Of a stretch of DNA of 64,000 nt, positions 41,401 to 52,700 are shown one piece after another. Both the position numbers and the translations under genes were made by a program. The notes under the pieces were generated by a model that worked only from the letters and a program-made list of their open reading frames with translations, was not told the DNA's origin and did not search any database. The stretch is from Corbicula japonica (lineage: Eukaryota; Mollusca; Bivalvia; Venerida; Cyrenidae). The number at the start of each line of letters is the position of its first letter. Within the stretch, counting starts at the first letter, position 1. The stretch spans positions 10,875,484 to 10,939,483 of the forward strand of contig JAZAYU010000005.1 in the NCBI GenBank assembly GCA_038501625.1, in the 5' to 3' direction.

Positions 41401-42544
41401 CAATCACAGCAAACTGCTTTTTCCAAATAATTAACAAAAAAATACATGTTCCAGACAGAGTAAAACACATACATCATTGCAAATCATCTTGATTATGACT
41501 AAAACACCATGCAATTTTCAAAACAATTCTGAATACAAAAGCAGCGCAAGTTTTATCTTAATAATTTTCCAAGTTGAACACAAGGCATCTTTGTAGAAAG
41601 ATCTAGATGTGGACCCATATCCTTCATGGTTTACGTACTGATCAAACCCCTTCTGGGGAGGCAATGTGACAAGCACAGGCACCTCACCAACATATACACA
41701 GAGCCATATTTTTATCCAACCACCAGTACATACACAAATTAGTTTCACTTGACAATATATTAATACAGTGTGCTTCCCATTTTAAACAGTACTTTAAAAC
41801 AACAAATACTGTGTACACAAACTTACCTTGGCTTCCTAGTGGAAAAAAATTGATAAATTATATTACTCATGAAAATTTTACATATTTGTTAGGAATTATC
41901 GAAGCTGTTATATTCCCTGCTGTACAAAAACAGGATCTTGTGCCCTCAATATTAAGATTTGATTTTCACAAGCAGATATTTTCAATTGTACCATACTTGA
42001 GACATTTTGTTTTTATCATATGATGGTCCAACAAGTTTTCGTGGTACTTTAACAGTTTAACTGCTTACTGCTATACTCAGTAATCAAGAATAGAAATAAC
42101 TTGAAAGGAATCAACACAAGATGGAAAGCTTAAATTGCTACTATATTGTTGTACAATCATAGTAAGCTGCAGAAGCCAAACTGACTTTATGGTGTAATTG
42201 TTTATGTATGGTGCAGACTCAAAATTTATCATGTCTTCCTTAACAACAAACAACTCATAAATAGAATGGTGACGTTTCGTCAAGTGCATATTTCACAACA
42301 AGATTTTTAAATTCATAATGATTTGGAATGACTTTACAAATCTAATGTTCTTATGACTTGTATTCAAGACAAAATGGTCATTTTATAAAATTTGCCAAAA
42401 TTTTGATAACAATTTTATTGTGATTTGTGAAAATCTTTCTCATTTTTATGTTAACTCTGTTTTTTATAATTCAGTAAGCAATAATGTATACTAATAAATA
42501 TTTAAATACAAAAAAATCATAGAAAGAAAGCAAATATTTACCAT
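38421..42544 (-). CDS. DYNLRB: Dynein light chain roadblock-type, copy A
   Basis: A dimeric light chain of cytoplasmic dynein that binds the intermediate chain and contributes to cargo and regulator attachment. Exons on the minus strand: 42544-42542 (the ATG alone), 40268-40193, 39474-39307, 38467-38421; 3+76+168+47 nt, 97 aa (human DYNLRB1 has 96). The sequence starts [19 protein letters not shown], continues [18 protein letters not shown], and has [20 protein letters not shown] then [15 protein letters not shown]. All splice sites are GT-AG. The ATG is followed directly by the GTAAAT donor, so exon 1 is inferred from phase and position. The next exon begins TCT GAG, matching the second residue of the family. 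An ACTTCCGG box lies about 70 bases upstream. An alternative last exon lies at 31777-31731. Confidence 0.9.
38941..39180. mobile_element. MITE family A, full copy in roadblock-A intron 3
   Basis: Ends TTAACCGTTCCTTCATAT and ATATATGAAGGAAAGGGTTAA. The last 127 bases before exon 3's donor side separate it from coding sequence. Confidence 0.7.
39655..39848. mobile_element. MITE family A, diverged copy in roadblock-A intron 2
   Basis: GACCCTGATCAGACTGC and GACTGATCTGGATCTACACC are recognisable; the ends are decayed. Confidence 0.45.
40737..40940. mobile_element. MITE family A, ATGGA-end subtype, in roadblock-A intron 1
   Basis: CTTCATGGAATACAGCTTAT to GTGTATCCATGGAGAC. Interior AGTGTAAATCCAGATCACC. 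Confidence 0.5.
40941..42541. other. Roadblock-A intron 1, no gene recognised
   Basis: Several open frames of 65-76 codons (for example 41518-41748 minus, 41811-42023 plus) show no recognisable domain and no codon pattern that would support a gene. Confidence 0.4.
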
Positions 42545-43799
42545 GTTTTCTCGATTTCTGTTGGACAAGTAATGTCAGGAATCGTTGCTAAGGTTTAACG
42601 CAGGCGCACCTTGACTTCCGGGACTGTCATCGGTGTTAACATTAAAATATGCACGTGTGAATGGTCTGCGCATAACGAGAGACAAGAAACGTTTGCTGTA
42701 TGCTTATTTGTCTCATGATATATAGAATCTTTGATGAAAACCACTCACATGTCTAAATTTCATTATATTAATGATTCCATAAACTTGTCCACGATGACAA
42801 TCGACTCACACTTACGATTTGTATCCAATTTTCGCGATATGTTCTCTAGTTAATCAGTTCTTTCTCCCCTTTCACCATCATAATTATATGCATAATTACA
42901 TTCATTTTTCTAAGAGGTTAGGTCTATTGATTTTGGTGAGTTAGATGACAGTGAACAAGGTCCCATTAGCTGAAGAGAATAATACCAACTTGTGTCGCTT
43001 GAAGTTGAACACTTCCTTCATACTCGATGACAATGGTTTTAACTTAATACATGACATAAAAGCCGGTCAGAGCATAACATAAATTTTAGGGCCTTAGGTT
43101 GTGGGCAGTAATATATGCCTTTCCATAGGAGTACTTCAATAATAATATAAATTTACTTGACATCTTCAAACAAGACCCATAATTCTTGTTTCCTTTTTTA
43201 CTTCAAACGATTTTTTGTTGTTGATATTTTATGACAGTTTTTGTTTATTTGGCCTTTTTTGTTGCCTGCAATAGCATGCTAGGATGCTATTGTCCAGCGA
43301 AGGTGTCAGTGAAACTTAATGTTGCCTATAACTTTGAAAGTACTTGTCCTTAGTATTCACTTAAGACTTGGAATAAATCATCTTCATCAATGTTGCCTAT
43401 AACTTTGAAAGTACTCGTCCTATTCACTTAACACTTGGAATAGATCATCTTCATCAACCATGTCAGCGGTGACAACAAGAATGATAACTCGTGTTTCACT
43501 GTTTTTTTTTAGTTATGCCCCTTTCAAATGCATGAAACTTAATGTTACCTATAACATTTAAAGTACTTGTCCTATTCACTTAAAACTTGGAATATATCAT
43601 CTGCATGAAGTATAACATAGCCATTGGTGACAACAAGAATCGTGGAATCATGAGTCCGGTTTCACCAGATTTTTGTTATGCCCCTTTCAATTTAGGCAAC
43701 ACATGTGTTCTGTGGAACACTTTTTAAAAACTCAGAGTGTACTGACTTACCAAAATGTTTTTTACTTTTTCTTTCCACATTACTAGATTTCATAACAAG
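42545..43799. promoter_or_regulatory. Head-to-head spacer between roadblock A and IMPA1
   Basis: The first 150 bases (to about 42690) are GC-richer and hold ACTTCCGG at 42614-42621, GCACGTG at about 42650 and GCGCAT at about 42668. This is a plausible core promoter for roadblock A and possibly bidirectional. From about 43265 to 43700 it is filled by a tandem repeat, so the IMPA1 start site is likely either in this repeat or further upstream with a spliced leader. Confidence 0.3.
43265..43700 (+). repeat. Tandem repeat element upstream of IMPA1
   Basis: Three units share AATGTTGCCTATAACTTTGAAAGTACT, TCCTATTCACTTAA(C/A)ACTTGGAAT and GGTGACAACAAGAAT. The left end is TGCAATAGCATGCTAGGATGCTATTG. 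A close relative occupies 54150-54590 in IMPA1 intron 6. Probably another tandem-core mobile element. Confidence 0.65.
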
Positions 43800-46700
43800 A
43801 TGGGAGACGAAATACAGGACTTTTACAAAACAGCGCTTGAGGTTGCTAAAGAGGCTGGTGAGGTTAGTAATTATTTGTGTGTTTGGTTCATTATTTGTAT
43901 TTTGTTTAAATATTAGCTTTTACTTCATTCATAAATTTAAGAGGTCGCAAACATTGCAAATGGCGAAAACAGGGTAAAATTTCAAAAAATGAATTTTGGG
44001 GGAAATACTTATTGCCACCTAGATTTTAGTAAATAAATGCATTTAGCTATGGATGTAGTAAATGTTTGCAAGCTCAATTTAGTCTAATTCATGTTCTAAT
44101 TACCAAGCACATACTAAAACAAAAGAAAAACCATTTGCATGAGAACTCTGAAATTCATGAACAATATACCAAAGCAACTCATACCTGAAATAAGTATATG
44201 CTGGTCTACAATGTTTAGTGCCAATCCTTCAAAATAATGTTAGGGTTATCAAGAAATTCAATGAAAACTTACTTCCTACTTTCACTTTCTACTTTCACTT
44301 TGAACCAGGAAGTAAGATTTCCTTGTTTTTCTTGAAAACCCTAACATTATTTTGAAGGATTGGCACTAAACATTGTAGACCAGCATATACTTATTTCAGG
44401 TATGAGTTGCTTTGGTATATTGTTCATGAATTTCAGAGTTCTCATGCAAATGGTTTTTCTTTTGTTTTAGTATGTGCTTGGTAATTAGAACATGAATTAG
44501 ACTAAATTGAGCTTGCAAACATTTACTACATCCATAGCTAAATACTTCTATTTACTAAAATCTAGGTGGCAATAAGTATTTCCCCCAAAATTCATTTTTT
44601 TGAAATTTTAGCCTGTTTTCGCCATTTGCAATGTTTGCGATATCCTTAACTTGGGTCCTCAACAACCATTCATTATTTAGACAACTTTTGTGATATCAGC
44701 TATAGCTGTCAGCGTCATTGTGTTGGAAGGCAAATTTATATCTACTCCCCGTCACTAGAAAGTTACCTTCTTCAAATTACTACCAGCTGTAAGTGATTGA
44801 TAAAATATGAATGGCTTTGTATGTATTTAAAGTTTTATGTATGAAAGAATTTGAAACAATCTCTAGTATGATCATAATCAGGAACACACATTGTTTGCCA
44901 CCATTAAGCCTTTTTCTGGTTTTCTGCAAAATTCCAACTACCGTCTGCTTAAATATTCTCAAACGTTAACCAAGTAAACAGTAGAATATATGTTTTAAAA
45001 GAAATCATTAAAAAGTTAAAATTTCTTAGTAAATAAAATTTTCAGTGGAGCGACAAAAAAGAAACATGTTTAACATAATTTCACTTTGGCTATCACACAA
45101 TTTTGTTATGTTGATTTTATTGTTTCTATGATATATTTAATAGCTTTTAAACTTTGGCAGCAGAAAAAAACTGATAAAAACAGTAAGTTACTCAAAATTG
45201 CAAGAACGTACTAGTGCTATTTTGCAATACCAAATGGTTTCAAATTTGTCAATGTAAAAGCTACAGTAATAGTGGTAACTTTCTATGGATGGCCAGTATA
45301 ATATGGTATCAATACATGTATATTCCCTGCAGGTTTCTTTTATGCCCCCCCACAAAGTGGGAGGCATATAGAATTGCACTCGTTGATCCGTCAGTCCATA
45401 CATTCCCAAATCTTGTGACATCAACTCCTCATTAACAATCAGGCGATTTCTTTCAAACTTGCACAGATGATCAACCAGGATGTGTAGATGATGTAAAGAA
45501 AATATTTTTTCTGCGACCATTTTTACCAGAGTTATAGCCATTTGTTACAAATGAAATGTTGTAGCAATGAGGGCATCACTGTCCCGAAGACACAGTCTAG
45601 TTTGCATAGTTTGGGCTATGAAAGTAGCAAGAAATCAAACCCCAGCAAACATTATGAAATGAATGAATTATTTCAAAACAAAGCGTATGTCAAAGTGTCA
45701 TTAGTGGCTTCACTGCAAATATTTGTCTCCAAAATTAATTCATCTCACAGTAATTTATTCTGCTTGAATTAAAAGTAATATCACTTTGTGTTTGTTATTT
45801 AACCTTTTACTCTATATATTTGCCTTTTAAAGCATGTGCGTCCAGTGTAGATCAGATCAGCCGGTAAATTTGTGACACTGATCAGGATCTGCACTGTTCT
45901 GTTTTTGTCAGAAATAACCTAATAAAATCAAAATGGGAAGAGTACAGATCTTGATCGGTCTGCATGGATGTGCACGATGATCTGGATCTGCATTGTTCGC
46001 TAAGGCCATAAAGGTGTGTATATGGAGGAAAGGGTTAAACCAATATATTTTAATGACTTACTGGTAAATACTTTTCAGAGAGTGAAGACAGATTTCTACA
46101 AGAACAAAAATATAGAGTTGAAGGAAAATTTTGCTGATTTGGTAACTGAGACGGACAAAGCTGTGGAAGATCTCATAATAAACAAGGTCAAACAGAGATA
46201 TCCTAGTCATAAGTAAGTAGTAGTGACTAGTGAGATACTTGAAGTTCTAAAGGAACTTAAACTCAACCAAGATAATGTATTCATAGGTTAAGCATTACTG
46301 TGACATCTGAACTTCTAGTTGTTGTTCCAATGAATATATCTTAGACATAAGTAATTGGTTACTAAGATACTTGAAGTTCTTGACGATCTCATTATAAACA
46401 ACTTCAAAGATATCCTGGGCCCAAGATAATAAAACTAAATCTGGTCGCCATTTCAGCAAAATAGATGCTTGAGATTTGAGACTGGTCTCCAATCTCATCT
46501 TTATGATCTTGGGCCCTGGTGACAAGTAACTGAGATAAATTCTGGATCATCTCTTTAAAAAGCACATCTGTGTAGTCTAACCATAATCTACACTTTTTAC
46601 TGATTGTAAAAAACCGGGGTATTGAATCTAATAACAATTAATGGTGATCGTGATCTACACTTCTCGCACAAAGTATATAATCTCTATCCATGGCGTAAAG

Positions 46701-49700
46701 TGTTATGTTGTCAAAATGTAATTGATCAATTTCAGATTCATTGGTGAAGAGACAGTGTCTTCAGGGGGCCATTGTGAGCTGACAAATGATCCAACCTGGA
46801 TAATAGACCCCATTGATGGCACAACTAACTTTGTTCATGGGTATTGTATATAGACTATCAACACATTTAATGACAAAATTATTTTACCATTATTATTGAC
46901 CATTATTTATTATAATATTTGACTTCTTATAGTACTAACCAATTCCACATGTTTGTAGAACATTGCTTGAATGAAACTACTAAGAGCCATGTATTTTTGT
47001 GTCGCCCTTTCGAAGAAAAGTTTATACATAGTGATCGCTTTTGTCTGTCAGTCTGTCATGAAAACTTAACCATTGGTTATAACTTTGCCATTTCTTAATA
47101 TTTCTTCATCAAACTTTCAAATGATATTGTTTATGACAACATGGTCATGATGATGCCAGATTATTTAGGTCAGTATCACATTTAATTGAGTGATGCCTTT
47201 TTTTGAACTTGTTTTTTTTTTATTCTGACAAAGTACCCTACGGGGACACTTGTTAAACTGAACACCCATCTAGTAATTTTTTGGTTGGCTTCCTGCTTCC
47301 AAAATATCCTCATTGGATGTTATTCAAAGCAGTTTCTAACTAACGACCTGACACTAATACTGGTTTCCTCAGATATTTTGTCTGTTTTCTGCTTTTGTGC
47401 TGCATTTACACAATGAGTGCTGTTTTCCAAGTGTTTGTGGTGTCGTAGAAACAACATAATTTTGCATGAGACACAGTTTCTCTTTGAAATATATTGGCGG
47501 TAGAGTCTTGTGGGGATAAGTTACCCTGATGTTCTAACTATAGTTCGATTTTGACCCATGAGCTGTGACCTTTCGGACAAGTCCACTGTAAAAATCCCAA
47601 ATAGGTAAAGTGCGTCAATTTACAGAGTTACCGTTAATATACTTAGCTTACACGACATTAAAACCTGTTCAAAGGATGGATATTCAGCCACGACTCAATA
47701 GCTCAGTGGGTAAGGATCTCGGGCTATGATGCAAAACATTGCAAGTTCGAACCCAATATCAGTAACATATTTATTCAAAGTCTGTCTTTTATTTGCTTTT
47801 TATCATTTTAATTTAGTTTACACAATATGATTTTATATTTTTAAATGTAGTTGTTTTATCTTTAATTTTACATATGCCTTTTAATTTTGTTCATGTTAAT
47901 TCCATTTTCTAACAATATATATTTTGTTGAGCAGCTTTCACGGACCCCTTAAACCTCTGCACCGAAGGGGCGCTGACAACTGTGAACCCTGACGTTTTGT
48001 TAACAATTGTATTAAATGGAACTTTATGGACAATCTCTTCTATTTACCAAATTCAAAACCATTTTGCGTCAGTTTTTGACATCGTCCGAAAATTTTGTTT
48101 GAGAAAGCTTCGATCTTATCAACCTGTTTGATGAAGCGTTCACGAAATTTGTACGGTGTAATGGCATTTTTTTTCGGTGTATACATGAATGTATTAAAAT
48201 GGCATTAAAAACACAGAAAAAAATAAATCTCCTTAATAGGATTCGAACACACAACCCGTATGCAACTTCATTAGAAATCAGATGCGTTACTGTCACGGCC
48301 ACGAAACCTTTTGGTTTAGAGGTGTACAACTTTAACATTACGAGCTATGATTGATATGTCTAACTTCCCTATTTTGTGGAATATTCCAAAAATCTATTAA
48401 TACAAAAGTACATTCACGGCTCAATGCGTGAAATCGGACTATACTAATAATACTGAGGGAAATTGTATGGATCGAAATAGAGTAACTTGTACATAACAAT
48501 TGCAAATGTTCTTCCTGCCTGACTTCCTACTGTAACACATGTCAATCGTGTCTTTTTTCTTTGAAACCATTTTTATTATGCCCCCCTTCGAAGAAGCGGG
48601 GGTATATTGCTTTGCACATGTCGGTCGGTCGGTCGGTCGGTATGTCGGTCGGTATGTCGGTCGGTATGTCGGTCCGTAGACCACATCTTGTCCGATCAAT
48701 AACTAGACAACGCTTTGTGATACAGTCCTTATATTTGGTGTGGAGGTTGGTCATGACCAGTAGAAGACCCCTATTGATTTTGGGGTCAGTAGGTCAAAGG
48801 TCAAGGTCACAGTGGCCTTGACCACAAAAACCTTGTCCGATCAATAACTAGACAACGCTTTGTGATACAGTCCTCATATTTGGTGTGGAGGTTGGTCATG
48901 ACCAGTAGAAGACCCCTATTGATTTTGGGGTCAGTAGGTCAAAGGTCAAGGTCACAGTGGCCTTGACCACAAAAACCTTGTCCGATCAATAACTAGACAA
49001 CGCTTTGTGATACAGTCCTCATATTTGGTGTGGAGGTTGGTCATGACCAGTAGAAGACCCCTATTGATTTTGGGGTCAGTAGGTCAAAGGTCAAGGTCAC
49101 AGTGGCCTTGACCACAAAAACCTTGTCCGATCAATAACTAGACAACGCTTTGTGATACAGTCCTCATATTTGGTGTGGAGGTTGGTCATGACCAGTAGAA
49201 GACCCCTATTGATTTTGGGGTCAGTAGGTCAAAGGTCAAGGTCACAGTGGCCTTGACCACAAAAACCTTGTCCGATCAATAACTAGACAACGCTTTGTGG
49301 TACAGTCCTCATATTTGGTGTGGAGGTTGGTCATGACCAGTAGAAGACCCCTATTGATTTTGGGGTCAGTAGGTCAAAGGTCAAGGTCACAGTGGCCTTG
49401 ACCACAAAAACCTTGTCCGATCAATAACTAGACAACGCTTTGTGATACAGTCCTCATATTTGGTGTGGAGGTTGGTCATGACCAGTAGAAGACCCCTATT
49501 GATTTTGGGGTCAGTAGGTCAAAGGTCAAGGTGACAGTGGCCTTGACCACAAAAACCTTGTCCGATCAATAACTAGACAACGCTTTGTGATACAGTCCTC
49601 ATATTTGGTGTGGAGGTTGGTCATGACCAGTAGAAGAACCCTATTGATTTTAGGATCAGTAGGTCAAAGGTCAAGGTCACAGTGGCCTTTGCATACAAAA

Positions 49701-52700
49701 ACGTTGTCCGATCAATAACTAGACAACGCTTTGTGATACAGTCCTCATATTTGGTGTGGAGGTTGGTCATGACCAGTAGAAGAACCCTATTGATTTTAGG
49801 ATCAGTAGGTCAAAGGTCAAGGTCACAGTGGCCTTTGCATACAAAAACGTTGTCCGATCAATAACTAGACAACGCTTTGTGATACAGACCTCATATTTGG
49901 TGTGGAAGTTGGTCGTGACCAGTAGAAGACCCCTATTGGTTTTGGGGTCAGTAGGTCAAAGGTCAAGGTCACGGTGGCCTTGACAACAAAAAACCTTGTT
50001 CGATCAATAACTAGACAACGTTTTTATGTTTATTTGTATAATAAAATAAAATACTTCTCAGTGTAAAGTTGTGATTATTTTTCCCCATGACAATTTCAAG
50101 TAAAGATATATATTAATGATCCATAACATTAATTTTAAACTATTTCAATATATGCCGTGTCATAAATAGGCACTGATTATCACTCACTTGTGTTTATTAA
50201 ATGCTTTGGTTTCGTATGGATGGTCACTAAAGCCTGCACATTACCGGAATTGACATAACACTAGAGCTACTATATCTCCGCCAATAGCGAATATTTGATT
50301 TAAATTACAATAAAATCCTTTGTGTTAGACTAGGTTAATCTACACGCGCTTATGTTTGTCGAGGTAAATGTAATCCTCTCATTGGATGACCTGGTTATTG
50401 ATATATAGGAGTTCCACCGTCTTGTAAATTGCTTTCATGACTGGTACCCTTCATTGCTAAAGCTTACAAAAGTCTCTAAATTTCCAAAAATTTAAATTCA
50501 ATGCTAATAGATATCACTTGCACGTCAGGGGGGGCATTTGTGTTTGACAAACACCTCTTGTTTGCTTGCATTTTATTTTTAATAACAATTCAACCTCCCT
50601 TGAAAATTCATCTTGCATTATTGATCCTACCTGTAAGGATCTTGAATCTGCTCAGATTATCCGGGCATAGAATGGTCATATTATAAGTTGTTTGCATGAT
50701 TTTAGTCCCCATGAAAATTCAATGCCGAAGTATTGATAAGTGCAACTTGTTACTGGTTGCAATTTTACATCCAACCATTTTAATTTATTTATTTAACAAA
50801 TGATTATTTCTTGTATTTCAGTGTACCTCATACATGCATATCAATAGGGTTAGCAGTGAATAAAGAGGTACTGATATTAGTATTTTAAGGATTTTATTCC
50901 TAACACATTTTATTTCACTAAAAAATTTTTTTAGTGAAAAGCTTAAAATAATTTTAATCTGGTAGACAATCAACTCATACATGTCTGATTATTCAGTTGC
51001 TGTGTTTAAAAAAAGTCAACAGAGAAACATGTCTGATGCTGTATTACTGTGTTTAATAGAAACTGTCTTACTCGAGCATGTCTGATAGTTTTGTTACTGT
51101 GTTTAAAAGAAGCCAACTGACTCGTACAATAGCTTCATTTCTATACTTAAATAAAGCCTCAATGCATGTTTAACTTACATGTAACACACTGAATTCTGTA
51201 ATGATTTTAATACATGTTGTTTCTTTCATAGTTGTAAAAGGAAGGGTGGATATTGCTAGATGTTATTGGATGATCATTTAGCAGTGTTGACAATGAACTG
51301 ATTTCATAGTTCTGGAGATAGTTGTGCTGGTTAAGCTGGGTATACACTGGACCATTTGTTATGAAATTGAGATAACAGACAATTTGTTCTAAGCAATATT
51401 TCATTGGTTAAAGTTTAGGCCCAGACTCATAACTAACAAATTAAAAGCTTGAGAAGTGAGACAGGTTTCCTTCTGAGTTTTATAACTGTGTAGACTGGAC
51501 TGAAGGTTATAAAGCTGAGATTGGAAACAAGTCTCAAATCTCAAGCATCTGATTGGCTAAAATGGCAACTGGTTGCCATTTCAGCCAATCAGATGCTTGA
51601 GATTTGAGCTTGTTTCCAATCTTAGTTTTATAGGCTTGGGCACCAGTCACAAATGGAAGTACTTGTATAAGCAGTTTCAGCATCATTAGGAATTCTTGGG
51701 ATTAAAAACATCAACAGTATCAGCTTTTATCACATTGCTAACATTTTACCTTTCACTCCATGGATACAGCGTATATCTCATGTATAACCAGGGTAGATCC
51801 AGATCAGCCTGCATATCCACACAGTCTGATCAGGATCAATTGTGTTTTCTTCATAAATAACAATTTTTTAACAGCAACTAATAGAAGTCCTGTTCTGTCT
51901 GAATTGGATCTGCACTGGTTGCACATGGTTATGGTACATGTATCAAAATTTAATAAGCAATCACATACATGTATTTTCTTTGCTACACATGTGTAATACA
52001 ATCTAGATTTGTTGTTGAAGGTTGCTTACTCGTCTTAGTTCTGTTCTTTCAGTCATTTGTTACAAGCATTATCAACAACTTTTCTAAGACGGCGTAGATC
52101 AGTGATCAGACTGAGTAGAAAATATTTTCAAAGAGTCATTGATAATGTAAAGTAAAGGACAATCTTAACTGGACTTTGTAACTTCATGAAAGTGTTTCAT
52201 ATATTTGGTGTTTTTACCCATGTAGATTTCTTTAACCTGAGTTTATTTTGACTCTTGACATTTGTTTTTGAGGCATTTGTTTAAAATGGAACTGACTCAA
52301 TTTGTCATTACATAACAAAAATAATATATAACTTGTTCAGGAAATTTATTAGCAAGTTTTCCAGAGGCCTAAGTTTGAATAGTAACTTCACTGATTTGTG
52401 TAAAAACTTTGTATGAAATGACAAACCATGTCAGATTATGCCTGACACTGGTATGGTTGCCAATCAGAATATCTTAGTCAGCAAATGAGCTCAGATCCAG
52501 ATACAAACAAAGCGGTTTCTAAATTTCTTTATTTTTTTTACAGATTGAGGTTGGAATAGTTCACTGTCCAATTCTCGGAGAAACCTACACAGCTGTCAGA
52601 GGACAAGGGGCTTTCTGTAACGGGGAAAAATTGTCGGTTTCTTCATGTCAAGGTTACATGTTGCTCTGTCATTCATTCGTTAACATATATTGTACAGACA

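Noticed and set aside
41518..42023. Open frames in roadblock-A intron 1 (76 codons minus, 70 codons plus)
   Set aside because: No family resemblance, AT-rich composition and no splice structure.
47690..47766. Functional tRNA gene
   Set aside because: A- and B-box-like words are present but acceptor, anticodon and T stems do not pair well.
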